A stretch of DNA of 64,000 bases from Marinobacterium sp. (GTDB lineage Bacteria; Pseudomonadota; Gammaproteobacteria; Pseudomonadales; Balneatricaceae), in contig JAOXSF010000095.1 in assembly GCA_025800125.1 (NCBI GenBank), positions 24,937 through 88,936 of the forward strand, read 5' to 3'. The notes under the pieces are model-generated. The model was not told the DNA's origin and searched no databases. It was given only the letters and a program-made list of their open reading frames with translations. This document shows positions 34,913 through 44,500 of this stretch, piece after piece. The position numbers were made by a program, and so were the translations under genes. Numbering within the stretch: the stretch's first letter is position 1; every line of letters starts with the position of its first letter.

Positions 34913-37555
34913 ATGACAGATCTTTCCTCCCAGGCGCCACAACCGCAGGCGATTTATCTGAAGGATTATCAGGTACCGGCCTGGACGGTAGAAAGTACAG
35001 ATCTTCACTTTGAACTGGGTGAAGAGAAAACCACTGTCACCAGTTTGCTGAAATTGCAGCGTAACCCACTCTGCCAGCAGCAGAGCCCTGTACTGGTGCT
35101 GCATGGCCATAACAGTCTGGAGTTGTTATCAATACAGCTCAACGGTAACGATCTGCTCAGCTACCAGCGTGACGATGAGCAGCTGAGTATTACCGATGTG
35201 CCAGATAGCATTGAGTTGCGTACAGTTGTGCAGATTGAACCGCAGAATAATACGGCGCTGGAAGGCCTGTATAAATCGGATGGCATGTTCTGTACGCAAT
35301 GTGAGGCTGAGGGCTTTCGCCGCATTACCTTCTACCCGGACCGCCCTGACGTGATGGCAGTGTTCAGCACGACGATTGTGGCTGATAAAGTGCGTTATCC
35401 GGTATTGCTGTCTAATGGCAATCCGGTGGAACAGGGCGAGACAGATGATGGTCGTCATTTTGTACGCTGGGAAGACCCGTTCCCGAAACCGGCCTATCTA
35501 TTTGCACTGGTAGCTGGTGATCTGGCACATATTGAAGACAGCTTCATCACCATGAGTGGTCGTGAAGTGAAATTGCAGATCTTTGCGGAAAGCAAAGACC
35601 TGGACAAACTGCAGTACGCCATGGAGTCACTGCAAAAATCCATGCGCTGGGATGAAGAGGTATATGGTCGCGAATACGATCTGGATATCTATATGATCGT
35701 CGCAGTGGACTTTTTTAATATGGGAGCCATGGAAAATAAAGGCCTTAATATCTTCAACACCTCCTGTGTGCTGGCGCATCCGCAGACTACCACTGATGCC
35801 GGCTTTCAGCGTGTTGAGGGTGTAGTCGCCCATGAATATTTTCATAACTGGTCGGGTAACCGTGTCACCTGCCGTGACTGGTTCCAGTTGAGCCTGAAAG
35901 AGGGCTTCACGGTATTCCGCGATGCTGAATTTTCGGCAGATATGAACTCTCGTACCGTCAAACGAGTGGAAGATGTAACGTTGTTACGTACCGCTCAGTT
36001 CGCAGAAGATGCAGGCCCTATGGCCCACCCGATTCGCCCGGCATCCTTTATCGAGATCTCCAACTTCTACACCCTGACCGTCTACGAGAAAGGTGCAGAA
36101 GTGGTACGTATGATCCACACTCTGCTAGGCCCGGAGCTGTTCCGTAAAGGTTCTGACCTCTACTTTGAGCGCCATGATGGCCAGGCTGTAACTACGGATG
36201 ATTTTGTGCAGGCGATGGAAGATGCTTCTGGCCGTGATTTGGGGCAGTTCCGTCTCTGGTACAGTCAGGCGGGCACACCGGTGCTGGATGTTACCGACAA
36301 CTATGATAGTGAGACGGGCCGTTATGCGCTGCATGTGCAGCAGCGTTGCCCGGCAACACCTGAGGCGACTGAAAAGTCTCCATTTCACATTCCGTTAGCA
36401 CTGGGGCTGCTGGATGAAGCCGGTGATGATCTGCCGCTGGCTGAAGGACAGACCACCCGAGTGCTGGATCTGACAAAAGCACAGCAGAGTTTTGTCTTTG
36501 AAAACCTGCCATGTCGTCCGGTACCATCATTGCTGCGAGGGTTCTCTGCACCCGTACGTGTTAACTACCCGTACAGCATCGAGCAATTGCAGTTTCTGAT
36601 TGCCCATGATAGTGATGGTTTTAACCGTTGGGATGCTGCCCAGACGCTGATGACTGATGTGATGGAGGCGCTGGTAGAGGATTGTCAGGCCGGACGTGAG
36701 CTGGTGCTGGAACCGGCGCTGGTTACCGCTGTGCAGGCGGTACTGAGTAACGATACGCTTGACCCGGCAATGGTTGCCTGTACGCTGAAGTTGCCGACAG
36801 AAGCCTATCTGGCAGAACGTGCTGAGGTTGTTGATGTGGATGCAATCCACACTGTACGTGAGTTTGTACGTACCAGTTTGGCAGTACAATTGAAAGAACC
36901 ATTCCAGGCTGTGTATGATGCGAACTGCCAGTCTGAATCTTACAGCCCGGATGCGGCATCCATTGCACGCCGCAGTCTGAAAAGCCTTGCGCTTAACTAT
37001 CTGATGGCAACACAGGATGCCCAGGTGTTGAGCCAGGTACAGCAACAGTTTGCTGAGGCTGATAATATGACGGATCAGCTGGCAGCGCTGGCAGCGGTGG
37101 TACACTCACCTTCAGAACAATTGGGACAGCAATTGCTTGACCAGTTCTATCACCGTTGGATGAACGAAAGTCTGGTGGTCAATCAGTGGCTGACAGTGCA
37201 GGCTTCCAGTCCGCAACCAGGTGCTTTACAGCGGGTACTGGCGTTGCTGGAACATGAAGCCTTTGATATGCGTAACCCTAACCGGGTACGCGCTTTACTG
37301 GGCGGTTTCTGCGGGCAGAACCCGACGGCATTCCACGCCGCAGATGGCAGTGGATATCGTTTCCTGGCAGAGCAGGTGATTGTGCTGAACGCACTGAATC
37401 CGCAGATTGCGTCCCGTCTGCTGACGCCACTGACTCGTTGGCGTAAATATGATGCGGCGCGTCAATTGCTGATGAAAGAAGCGTTGCAACAGATCCTCGA
37501 CAGTGGTGAACTGTCGAAAGACGTTTTTGAGGTGGTCAGCAAAAGTCTGGCCTGA
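34913..37555 (+). CDS. pepN: Aminopeptidase N (M1 family)
   Basis: An 880-residue cytosolic zinc aminopeptidase, close in length to E. coli PepN (870). The substrate-binding GAMEN motif (MGAMENKGLNIF) precedes the zinc site H307-EYF-H311 with Glu330 in SLKEGF. The ATG at 34913 follows AGGAG with a 9-nt spacer. All four domains appear present with no frameshift. It removes N-terminal residues from peptides in general protein turnover. A terminator hairpin follows directly. Confidence 0.97.
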   Translation: MTDLSSQAPQPQAIYLKDYQVPAWTVESTDLHFELGEEKTTVTSLLKLQRNPLCQQQSPVLVLHGHNSLELLSIQLNGNDLLSYQRDDEQLSITDVPDSIELRTVVQIEPQNNTALEGLYKSDGMFCTQCEAEGFRRITFYPDRPDVMAVFSTTIVADKVRYPVLLSNGNPVEQGETDDGRHFVRWEDPFPKPAYLFALVAGDLAHIEDSFITMSGREVKLQIFAESKDLDKLQYAMESLQKSMRWDEEVYGREYDLDIYMIVAVDFFNMGAMENKGLNIFNTSCVLAHPQTTTDAGFQRVEGVVAHEYFHNWSGNRVTCRDWFQLSLKEGFTVFRDAEFSADMNSRTVKRVEDVTLLRTAQFAEDAGPMAHPIRPASFIEISNFYTLTVYEKGAEVVRMIHTLLGPELFRKGSDLYFERHDGQAVTTDDFVQAMEDASGRDLGQFRLWYSQAGTPVLDVTDNYDSETGRYALHVQQRCPATPEATEKSPFHIPLALGLLDEAGDDLPLAEGQTTRVLDLTKAQQSFVFENLPCRPVPSLLRGFSAPVRVNYPYSIEQLQFLIAHDSDGFNRWDAAQTLMTDVMEALVEDCQAGRELVLEPALVTAVQAVLSNDTLDPAMVACTLKLPTEAYLAERAEVVDVDAIHTVREFVRTSLAVQLKEPFQAVYDANCQSESYSPDAASIARRSLKSLALNYLMATQDAQVLSQVQQQFAEADNMTDQLAALAAVVHSPSEQLGQQLLDQFYHRWMNESLVVNQWLTVQASSPQPGALQRVLALLEHEAFDMRNPNRVRALLGGFCGQNPTAFHAADGSGYRFLAEQVIVLNALNPQIASRLLTPLTRWRKYDAARQLLMKEALQQILDSGELSKDVFEVVSKSLA

Positions 37556-37560
37556 ATCAC

Positions 37561-37596
37561 ATGCGTCGGCGCGTTGTACGGGCCGACGCATTAATT
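37561..37596 (+). terminator. Probable terminator after pepN
   Basis: ATGCGTCGGC (37561-37570) pairs perfectly with GCCGACGCAT (37582-37591), a 10-bp stem followed by TAATTT. The T-tract is weak, so termination may be partial and allow reading into the next gene. Confidence 0.7.
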
Positions 37597-37625
37597 TGAG
37601 TTGCGTATTTAAACAAGGAAGCTCC

Positions 37626-38012
37626 ATGGAACGTTACCTGTCCCTGGCTGATAAATTTGATATTCAACAGAACTACCGTCGCTATGTTCGTCTGGCTGAA
37701 CGCCATGACGGTGCGATGGCCAGCTATAACGATGCTCGTGCCAGCCGTGTCTGGGTTGTTGGCATCATTGCGTTGCTGTTTGCACTGTCATCCAAATTCT
37801 TTATGGGTGCTGCTGCAGGTATGTTTGGTGTTTACTTCTACAGTGTGGTGCGTAGCTGGATGCGCACATCTGAAGTAAATGAAAATATGGAGCAGCTGGA
37901 CCGCTGGTTCTCCACTAAAGGTCTGCGTTTTGAAGGTCGTATTATGTACAGCCAGAAGGACGAGCTGCTGGAACAGCCGCTGGACCCATTCGACGATGCT
38001 TGCTACCGCTAA
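37626..38012 (+). CDS. Small membrane protein, unknown family
   Basis: A 128-residue protein. A basic, Tyr/Arg-rich N-terminus (residues 1-38) precedes two close hydrophobic helices (about 40-57 and 60-74, WVVGIIALLFALSSKFF and GAAAGMFGVYFYSVV), then a soluble tail rich in acidic residues. I do not recognise a family. AGGAAG five bases before the ATG supports the start. It lies 9 nt before the AlbA_2 gene, suggesting a shared transcript. Confidence 0.75.
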   Translation: MERYLSLADKFDIQQNYRRYVRLAERHDGAMASYNDARASRVWVVGIIALLFALSSKFFMGAAAGMFGVYFYSVVRSWMRTSEVNENMEQLDRWFSTKGLRFEGRIMYSQKDELLEQPLDPFDDACYR

Positions 38013-38021
38013 GCTCAGCGT

Positions 38022-38855
38022 ATGCAGAAAGAATACCGGGGGCTCAGCCGTCGCACCCAGCTGTTGCTGAATATGGCGGAGGGGCCGCTGGTTGACTTCA
38101 AGCGTGAAGCCAGTGGTATAAAAAGCCGTGACCTTGTAGCGTTTGCCAATGCTCCGCAAGGGGGAACCATCCTGATCGGGGTGGACGAAATAACCTCTGC
38201 TGATGGTGTGCAACGTGGCCAGGTTGTGGGTTGCAGCGTTGATGATAACGCCCGACTGTCATTGGTTAACAAAGCCACTGATTGTTATCCGGTTGTCGAA
38301 ATAGAGCTCTATGTTGAAAATCTGGCTGCAAAGCCGATTCTACGACTGGAAATTCCCTCCGGGCTGCATAAGCCCTATTGCACACAGTATGGTGATTATG
38401 CGATTCGTGCAGACGGCCGTAACCGGGCATTGTTGCCTGATGAGTTACTGGCCATCTTTATGGAACGTGAATCGGAACAGTTTCTGGCTCGTTTTCAGGA
38501 TGCGGTAGGTCGGCTGGAAAAACAGCTGGTACATATGCGCCACCTTCTCAGCAGTGGCATGCTGGATGTCAGCGAGCATATAGGTGAACTGGACGCTCAG
38601 CTCAGCCGTACCACATCCAGGCTTGGTCAGCTGACTGATAGCAATAAAAAGCGCTCGCGAAATCTGTTACAGATTCTCGAACAAAGTCGTGATGCTGTCA
38701 GTGAGCTGGAAAGTCGTCTGAGGCCTGCCGAAATGCCATCTGTATTACCAGATTGTGCGGCGGATGATCATGAACTATTGCTGGATATTCAGCATAAGCT
38801 GAATCGGCTGATTAATGAACTACCCGCAGCATCAATGCCGGATGAGCCATCCTGA
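38022..38855 (+). CDS. AlbA_2 (Schlafen-like) domain protein with C-terminal coiled coil
   Basis: A 277-residue protein. The N-terminal domain (about residues 10-140) matches the AlbA_2 putative DNA/nucleotide-binding domain: EGPLVDFKREASGIKSRDL, AFANAPQGGTILIGVDE, PYCTQYGDYAIRADGRNR. The rest is helical with heptad-like Leu spacing (SEHIGELDAQLSRTTSRLGQL), consistent with a coiled coil. Such proteins are thought to be regulatory or nucleic-acid binding; this one has no HTH tail. Gene order with the membrane protein upstream suggests a possible functional pair. The start lacks a strong Shine-Dalgarno. Confidence 0.8.
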   Translation: MQKEYRGLSRRTQLLLNMAEGPLVDFKREASGIKSRDLVAFANAPQGGTILIGVDEITSADGVQRGQVVGCSVDDNARLSLVNKATDCYPVVEIELYVENLAAKPILRLEIPSGLHKPYCTQYGDYAIRADGRNRALLPDELLAIFMERESEQFLARFQDAVGRLEKQLVHMRHLLSSGMLDVSEHIGELDAQLSRTTSRLGQLTDSNKKRSRNLLQILEQSRDAVSELESRLRPAEMPSVLPDCAADDHELLLDIQHKLNRLINELPAASMPDEPS

Positions 38856-39591
38856 CTGGCAGGATTCCAGCTTTTCATGCCTATCTGTATCTGGAGCAAA
38901 TACATTGAGCACCTCAACTTCTACGGTCTCAAACACAGTCGTCTCAGCGTCTATCTGTACAGAGTCTATCGACCTGCTAGATGGCTGTTCTCATCTTGAG
39001 TTTCTTAACCGTTGCTGCTGGATTTTTGATCTGGATGGTACCCTGACCCGGCCTGTGCATGATTTTGAGCAGATGCGCCAGGCTCTGGGTATGGCTCCCG
39101 GGGCTGATATTCTGGCGACGCTGGCAGCGACGCCTGAGCCTCAGCACAGTGAGCTTGCAGCGCAGCTGGATCAGCTGGAGATGCATTATGCCGGGTTGGC
39201 ACAGCCTGCTGATGGTGTAGCTATGATACTGGAATACCTTCACCAGCGAGGTTGCCAGCTGGGGATTCTGACCCGCAATAAACGTGAAATTGCACTGCAT
39301 TCGCTACAGGTGATAGGGGTGGCGCATCTTTTTGACCCGCAATGGGTGCTGGGGCGTGACGAAGCCCGTCCCAAGCCTGATCCGCACGGCATCGAATATT
39401 TGCTGGACGGCTGGGGAGCTGCTGCTGAGCAAACCGTTATGGTCGGTGATTTCCGTTTTGATCTTGAAGTGGGGCGCGCGGCGGGCACCGCAACGGTGCA
39501 TGTCACCCCGGCTGATACAGAACAATGGCCTGAGCTGACTGATCTGCATGTGCATTCCCTGGATGAGCTTCATCGGCTGATGCAGAAATAG
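38842..39591 (+). CDS. HAD-superfamily phosphatase (phosphoglycolate phosphatase-like)
   Basis: A HAD hydrolase of about 249 residues. The nucleophile motif I is WIFDLDGTLTRPV; motif II and III are seen as ILTRNKREIALHSLQVIGV and RDEARPKPDP; motif IV as MVGDFRFDLEVGRAAG. The cap region is small. It probably dephosphorylates a small metabolite. The N-terminus is uncertain: ATGs at 38815 and 38842 overlap the preceding gene's end, while a TTG at 38905 has GGAG eight bases upstream and removes a low-complexity Ser/Thr stretch. I give the ATG at 38842 but regard 38905 as equally possible. Confidence 0.85.
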   Translation: MSHPDWQDSSFSCLSVSGANTLSTSTSTVSNTVVSASICTESIDLLDGCSHLEFLNRCCWIFDLDGTLTRPVHDFEQMRQALGMAPGADILATLAATPEPQHSELAAQLDQLEMHYAGLAQPADGVAMILEYLHQRGCQLGILTRNKREIALHSLQVIGVAHLFDPQWVLGRDEARPKPDPHGIEYLLDGWGAAAEQTVMVGDFRFDLEVGRAAGTATVHVTPADTEQWPELTDLHVHSLDELHRLMQK

Positions 39592-39730
39592 ATACCGTTT
39601 CCGGTCTGTACAGGTTAAAAGCGGTAACAGACTGACCGTCTGAACATTACACCATTGCAAGCATTGCATGTTCTCTCTGTATCGCTGTCTATACTCAGTG
39701 AATACCTGATAGAGAGTGAGGAATCGAACC

Positions 39731-40282
39731 ATGACGATTCTTGAGCAATTGCGGCAGGATCATACCAACATGCGATGCCTGCTGAATATTCTGAATAAGA
39801 AAGTTTCAAAATTGCGTAGTGGTGAGCACCCTAACTTTGGTTTGCTTGACGAGGTGATTGATTATCTGCGCAACTATGCTGATGCTTATCATCATCCTTG
39901 GGAGAATGAGCTATTCAGGCATTTTGAAGGTCGCGATGCCGATCTGGATAAAGTGATGCACTGTTGCGAAGCGCAACATAAAGAGATGCTGGGAGCGGGT
40001 AGCAGTTTGGCTGAATCACTGGACTGTATTCTGCATGATGCGGTAATTCCGATGGATCGTTTTACTGATCAGCTGGAGCAGTTTGTTGTTCAGCAGAGTG
40101 AGCATCTGGATCTGGAAGATCATACTCTGATGCCGCATATGGTCCGTATCGCGACCACAGTAGACTGGCAGGCGCTGGAACAGGCGCTGTCACGTCCGGA
40201 TGACCCCTTATTCGGTGAAACTCAATCGACCCGGTACAGCCAGTTGTATCAGCAACTGCTCAGCGGTGATAATGACTGCTAG
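39731..40282 (+). CDS. Hemerythrin HHE domain protein
   Basis: A 183-residue four-helix protein of the hemerythrin family. Candidate iron ligands lie at H11 (LRQDHTNMR), H54/H55 and E58 (AYHHPWENE), H77 and H83 (MHCCEAQHKE), and H125/E129 (SEHLDLEDH). Such proteins bind O2 or act as redox or NO/iron-related sensors; several YtfE relatives repair iron-sulfur clusters. Nothing here shows which. The ATG at 39731 has GAGG about nine bases before it. It is convergent with the diguanylate cyclase that follows. Confidence 0.88.
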   Translation: MTILEQLRQDHTNMRCLLNILNKKVSKLRSGEHPNFGLLDEVIDYLRNYADAYHHPWENELFRHFEGRDADLDKVMHCCEAQHKEMLGAGSSLAESLDCILHDAVIPMDRFTDQLEQFVVQQSEHLDLEDHTLMPHMVRIATTVDWQALEQALSRPDDPLFGETQSTRYSQLYQQLLSGDNDC

Positions 40283-40331
40283 GAGCCGCTGGTGTGGCTG
40301 GTGACAGTATATGATTGCTGATGCGGAGTGC

Positions 40332-41465
40332 TTATGCGTGTGCCAGCTGATCATAGAGGGGGGTGCCAGGAAACGGCACTGCATACACCTGATTGCGACC
40401 GTTATGTTTGGCCTGGTACACGGCTGTATCAGCTGCATGAATCAGCTCATTAGCAATACTGGCCTGACTCCAGTCCGGTAGTTCTGCCGGGTGACAGGTG
40501 CTGACACCAATGGATGCACTCAGGCGGAAAGGGTGTCCAGATTCAGAACGGAAGATCAATGCCTGGATCTGGCCGCGTAAACGCTCTGCCAGTTCACAGG
40601 CTTGGGGCTTTTCACAGCCTGGCAGCAGAATTGCAAACTCTTCACCGCCATAGCGGGCAACCAGGTCAGTTTTGCGAACAGCGCTGCGCAGTAAGTGGCC
40701 GATGGTGCGTAATACCTGATCACCGCTGAGGTGGCCGAAGCTGTCGTTAACCTTTTTGAAGTGATCCATATCCAGGAACAGGCAACTCAATGCGGTTTCT
40801 TCACGGCTGCTACGTGATATTTCACGCAAAATATCCTGATCAAAACTGCGTCGGTTCATTACCTTGGTCAGCATATCTACCATACTGAGCCTGTGCAGGT
40901 TTTCATGGCTGATACAGTTTTCCATACAGATAGCGATCACTGACGCCAGGTGTGCGACATAATCATAACGGTACTTATTGCTGTAGCGTTCAGCGTCATG
41001 GCTGTGCAGGTGTAGCGCGCCAATCAGGTAGTCACCATGCATCAACGGCAACGCTGCACTGGAGCCGCGTGGTTCTATATGTGAGAAGCAACTGCGTAGT
41101 TGGGGTAACTCCTGGATCGTGCCCAGCAGAGGGCTGCGACGTGGGAACAGCTTTTTCAGTAGCTTGGGATGGTCAAGGAAACGCAGGTGGTGGCCATGCT
41201 GTTGTAAATTTTCCTCTGTCAGTAGCTGGCGAGCGCTGTGTTCCGGGTCCAGCAGTAACATGTCTACGGAGCAAATCTTAAAGTGTTCCTGCATGGTATG
41301 CAGAACAGTTTCCAGCAGTTGTTGCAGGCGTTTACAGCGCAGTAACTCAAGTTCCAGCGCGAAAAAGCCAGTCAGAATCGCCTCATCACTTTCGGCCTTG
41401 TTGACCATCAGTCTGAGGGTACGTTTCAGCTCTCTGTTTTCGCGTTCAAGATCTGAGGCGCTCAT
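40332..41465 (-). CDS. DUF484-type GAF plus GGDEF diguanylate cyclase
   Basis: A 377-residue soluble enzyme. An N-terminal coiled coil (about residues 1-45, LERENRELKRTLRLM) leads into a GAF-like domain resembling DUF484 (LPLMHGDYLIGALHLHSHDAERY), then a GGDEF domain with the active loop GGEEF at 273-277. The inhibitory site R264-KT-D267 is present five residues before it. The GGEEF variant is catalytically competent. Its ligand is unknown. No operon partners on this strand. Confidence 0.93.
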   Translation of the reverse strand: MSASDLERENRELKRTLRLMVNKAESDEAILTGFFALELELLRCKRLQQLLETVLHTMQEHFKICSVDMLLLDPEHSARQLLTEENLQQHGHHLRFLDHPKLLKKLFPRRSPLLGTIQELPQLRSCFSHIEPRGSSAALPLMHGDYLIGALHLHSHDAERYSNKYRYDYVAHLASVIAICMENCISHENLHRLSMVDMLTKVMNRRSFDQDILREISRSSREETALSCLFLDMDHFKKVNDSFGHLSGDQVLRTIGHLLRSAVRKTDLVARYGGEEFAILLPGCEKPQACELAERLRGQIQALIFRSESGHPFRLSASIGVSTCHPAELPDWSQASIANELIHAADTAVYQAKHNGRNQVYAVPFPGTPLYDQLAHA

Positions 41466-41692
41466 TCATTTCTCCGCGACCGTACAGCGATGTGCTGCGA
41501 GGTAAGAATGCTGCTGGGCAAGTGGTTGAGTTAACTGGTTAATTTATCGGCGGAGTTGCAGTGGAGTAAAGGTGTTTTTACTATCTTTGACCCACTTTTT
41601 TGAAATTTCTATGAGTTAGCAAAGAAGTTTTAAGTTTGAGAGGCATTATACTTTTGTAGGTGAAATGTAGGTGAAATAAAAACTGGTGCAAG

Positions 41693-41721
41693 AAAAAACG
41701 CAGACAAAAGTCTGCGTTTTA
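41693..41721 (-). terminator. Intrinsic terminator after iorB (bidirectional form)
   Basis: CGCAGAC-AAAA-GTCTGCG (41699-41716) with A-run on one side and T-run on the other. On the minus strand it follows the iorB stop by about 20 nt with TTTTTT downstream. It would also work on the plus strand. Confidence 0.92.
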
Positions 41722-41741
41722 TCATCACATTGTGTACACAA

Positions 41742-42338
41742 TCAGGAGAAAGCGTGCTGGCCCAGTTCAAAGGCTTCCCGGTTCAGAGCAACCAGTTTCT
41801 CTCCTTTTCGCTGGAAACGTTGTAGCAGGCAGTCTAGCAGTACATCAGCAGAGAAGGGCAGGTGATCAGCAATAGCGCCCAGCATGATGCTGTTGATCAG
41901 GCGGCGATCACCCAGTTCAATGGCAGCGTGTCCAGCATCATAGTGATGCACCTCCAGTGGCAGTTCTGCCAGTTGGCCCATAGGGTCGTCCGGATAGTCA
42001 AACAGGCCAATTGAAACTACGGGTGGTTCCTGGGCAAACGTATTTACCATTGCCAGCCCGCCCTGTTTCAGGTGGCTGCTCCAGCGCAGTGCTTCGGCTG
42101 GTTCGAAGGCCAGGAGTATTTCAGCTTCGCCTGGTGGAATAGAAGGCGACAGCACTTTCTCACCAAAACGCACATGGGAGGTGACTACACCGCCGCGTTG
42201 TGCCATGCCGGCAACTTCAGTTTTTTTTACATCCAGCCCCATAGCCAGCGCAGTGGTGGCCAGAATGTCTGCTGCTGTCATGACGCCCTGACCACCGATA
42301 CCAGCGACCAGGATATTGGTTACCGCTGAGTCTGTCAT
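41742..42338 (-). CDS. iorB: Indolepyruvate:ferredoxin oxidoreductase beta subunit
   Basis: A 198-residue cytosolic subunit of the enzyme oxidising aryl pyruvates (indolepyruvate, phenylpyruvate) to aryl-acetyl-CoA with ferredoxin as acceptor. The N-terminal VAGIGGQGVMTAADILATTALAMG matches the gamma-type domain of 2-oxoacid:ferredoxin oxidoreductases, and the region KTEVAGMAQRGGVVTSHVR is diagnostic for IorB. The start overlaps the iorA stop by 4 nt (ATGA), so the two are translationally coupled. A terminator follows at 41693-41721. Confidence 0.93.
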   Translation of the reverse strand: MTDSAVTNILVAGIGGQGVMTAADILATTALAMGLDVKKTEVAGMAQRGGVVTSHVRFGEKVLSPSIPPGEAEILLAFEPAEALRWSSHLKQGGLAMVNTFAQEPPVVSIGLFDYPDDPMGQLAELPLEVHHYDAGHAAIELGDRRLINSIMLGAIADHLPFSADVLLDCLLQRFQRKGEKLVALNREAFELGQHAFS

Positions 42339-44203
42339 TTCACTTCTACCGCATTGATGGCATTGACGTTAAGCGCAGGCACAATCGCGTCTGGCGCACA
42401 GGTGTTTGTACAGAGATCACAGCCGGTACAGGCTGCTGTATCAATTTTTACGAACGACAACTCTTTCTCTCGACCATTGGGTTTCACAACGGTTTCGCGG
42501 CGTTCTACCAGAATGGCTGGACAGCCGACATCCAGACAGTTGGAACAGCCTGTACATTTGTCTGCTTCCACTGTCATTGGAGGCAGCTTGCTGTAACGCT
42601 CAGTCAGAACACAAGGCTGGTTGGTAATAATGACAGAAGGTTCTGCTATTTTTGTTTCGGTACGAAGCGCCTTGAACAGTGTTGGTAATTCATATGGGTT
42701 AACTTCAGTGATGCGTTCAGACTTTACACCCAGTGCTTCACAGAGTTTGCGGAAATCGACCTGACTTGTCTCTTCACCATGCAGATTCAGGCCCGAGGAG
42801 GGGGCGTCCTGGCCGCCAGTCATGCCGACAGCGCGGTTGTCCAGCAACAGTACGGTTACATTTGCCTGGTTGTAAGTGATGTCCAGTAAGCCCTGCATAC
42901 CCATGTGCAGGAAAGTAGAGTCACCGATGACAGCAATGACACTTTTCTTTTCATCGCCCGGTGCCCGTCCTTTGTCAAGACCAACCGCTGTGGAAAGGGA
43001 AGCCCCCATACTGATGCAGGTATCCAGAGCGTTCCATGGATGGCCAGCCCCCAGGGTGTAGCAGCCAATGTCACCGGAGATAATGGTGTTGCGCAGGTGG
43101 GACAGGCAGTAATAAATCCCCAGGTGAGGACAGGCAACACACATGGTTGGTGGGCGCGGGAACACCTCAGTGGTTGGAATCAGCTCGGCATCCTGCAATG
43201 CTTCACCTAGCATACCTGCCAGCTTTGGCCGTAATACTGACGGGGTTAACTCACCTACTTTCGGCAGTAGCTCTTTACCTTGCAGTGTAATACCAGCGGC
43301 TTTCAGTTCGGTTTCCAGCAGTGGTTCAACTTCTTCCACCACAACCAGCTGATCAACGCTGGCAGCGAATTCACGAATGCGTTCAACTGGCGCGGGGTGG
43401 CTGAAACCCAGTTTGAAAACAGGAATGTCCGGAAATGCTTCTCTGACATGGAAATAAGCCGCACCAGAGGTGATTACACCCATGCTGGTGTTGCTGCCAG
43501 GGTCAATACGGTTCAGTTCTGTCTGTTCTGCAAAGTCACGTAATACATTGTCGCGTTCCATCATCATTGGAATGCGATGGCGAGCATTACCCGGAACCAT
43601 GACGAAGCGGGCTGGGTCCTTCTGAAAGCCTCCGACTTGCGGGGCTTCAGTCGCCTCTCTTGCTTCAACGACCCCTTTCACATGACAGATACGGGTTGTC
43701 AGGCGAACGATCACTGGTACTTCAAATTGCTCGGAGATGTCGAAAGCTGCGCGCGTCATATCGTATGCGTCTTGCGCATCAGATGGCTCAAGTACTGGCA
43801 GATGTGCAAAACGGCCCCAATAACGGGAGTCCTGTTCATTCTGTGAAGAGGACAGGCCGACATCATCTGCCACAATGATAACCAGGCCACCAACAGCGCC
43901 GATCAGGGTCTGAGTCATCAGGGCATCTGAAGCGACGTTAAGACCAACATGCTTCATGGCACAGAGCGCACGGCTACCAGACATGGATGCGCCAATTGCA
44001 ACTTCCAGAGAAACTTTCTCGTTGATTGACCACTCGGAATAGAGTTCCGGGTAGTTGGCGACATATTCAAGAATTTCAGTAGAGGGTGTTCCGGGGTAAG
44101 CGGCTGCAACACGACATCCGGCATCGCGGGCCGCCTGGGCTACCGCTTCATTACCGGAGATAAACTGTCGCTGGGCCACGGTGACTGGGTTTACAGCGTT
44201 CAA
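42335..44203 (-). CDS. iorA: Indolepyruvate:ferredoxin oxidoreductase alpha subunit (TPP, 2x4Fe-4S)
   Basis: A 622-residue subunit. The N-terminal pyrimidine-binding domain begins near SGNEAVAQAARDAGCRVAAAYPGTPSTE. The TPP site is at GDIGCYTLGAGHPWNALDTC and VIAVIGDSTFLHMGMQGLLDI. Two 4Fe-4S ferredoxin motifs lie at the C-terminus: CTGCSNCLDVGCP and CTGCDLCTNTCAP. The first of these has CxxCxxCxxxxC spacing rather than the plain CxxCxxCxxxCP, a pattern known in this family. It degrades aromatic amino acids together with iorB, forming a two-gene operon ending at the strong terminator. Confidence 0.94.
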   Translation of the reverse strand: MNAVNPVTVAQRQFISGNEAVAQAARDAGCRVAAAYPGTPSTEILEYVANYPELYSEWSINEKVSLEVAIGASMSGSRALCAMKHVGLNVASDALMTQTLIGAVGGLVIIVADDVGLSSSQNEQDSRYWGRFAHLPVLEPSDAQDAYDMTRAAFDISEQFEVPVIVRLTTRICHVKGVVEAREATEAPQVGGFQKDPARFVMVPGNARHRIPMMMERDNVLRDFAEQTELNRIDPGSNTSMGVITSGAAYFHVREAFPDIPVFKLGFSHPAPVERIREFAASVDQLVVVEEVEPLLETELKAAGITLQGKELLPKVGELTPSVLRPKLAGMLGEALQDAELIPTTEVFPRPPTMCVACPHLGIYYCLSHLRNTIISGDIGCYTLGAGHPWNALDTCISMGASLSTAVGLDKGRAPGDEKKSVIAVIGDSTFLHMGMQGLLDITYNQANVTVLLLDNRAVGMTGGQDAPSSGLNLHGEETSQVDFRKLCEALGVKSERITEVNPYELPTLFKALRTETKIAEPSVIITNQPCVLTERYSKLPPMTVEADKCTGCSNCLDVGCPAILVERRETVVKPNGREKELSFVKIDTAACTGCDLCTNTCAPDAIVPALNVNAINAVEVK

Positions 44204-44500
44204 TTTCCTGGCTCCTTCAAAGGAGGTATGCCATGGGGTTATAGTCAGAATTCTGGGTTTATCGGTGCACGGGGCCCGATAAATTATGTGTTATGACGGC
44301 ATACCTGCGATCCATTCTGGCTGGCCTGCGAACACTCTTTAGTACCCGCAGCAACCAGAGCGACAAAGTCTATACAGTTAGTAGGGGTATACCCTGGATA
44401 TGGATCAATGAATGATCGCCACTGTAACCAAAGTCCAGGGTGGGACAGGCATCAAAACTGGTGATCTGCTGTTGTGTTATATAATTTTCGCTGTGGGTCG
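44204..44500. other. Intergenic region between ribE and iorA
   Basis: About 300 nt without a recognised gene. It must contain the iorA promoter (minus strand). An apparent AGGAGGTATGCCATG on the plus strand near 44220 opens a frame of only two sense codons after the ATG, so it is not a gene. Confidence 0.5.

Noticed and set aside
44215..44240. AGGAGG followed by ATG on the plus strand before iorA
   Set aside because: The frame stops after two sense codons following the ATG, so it does not encode a peptide of note.
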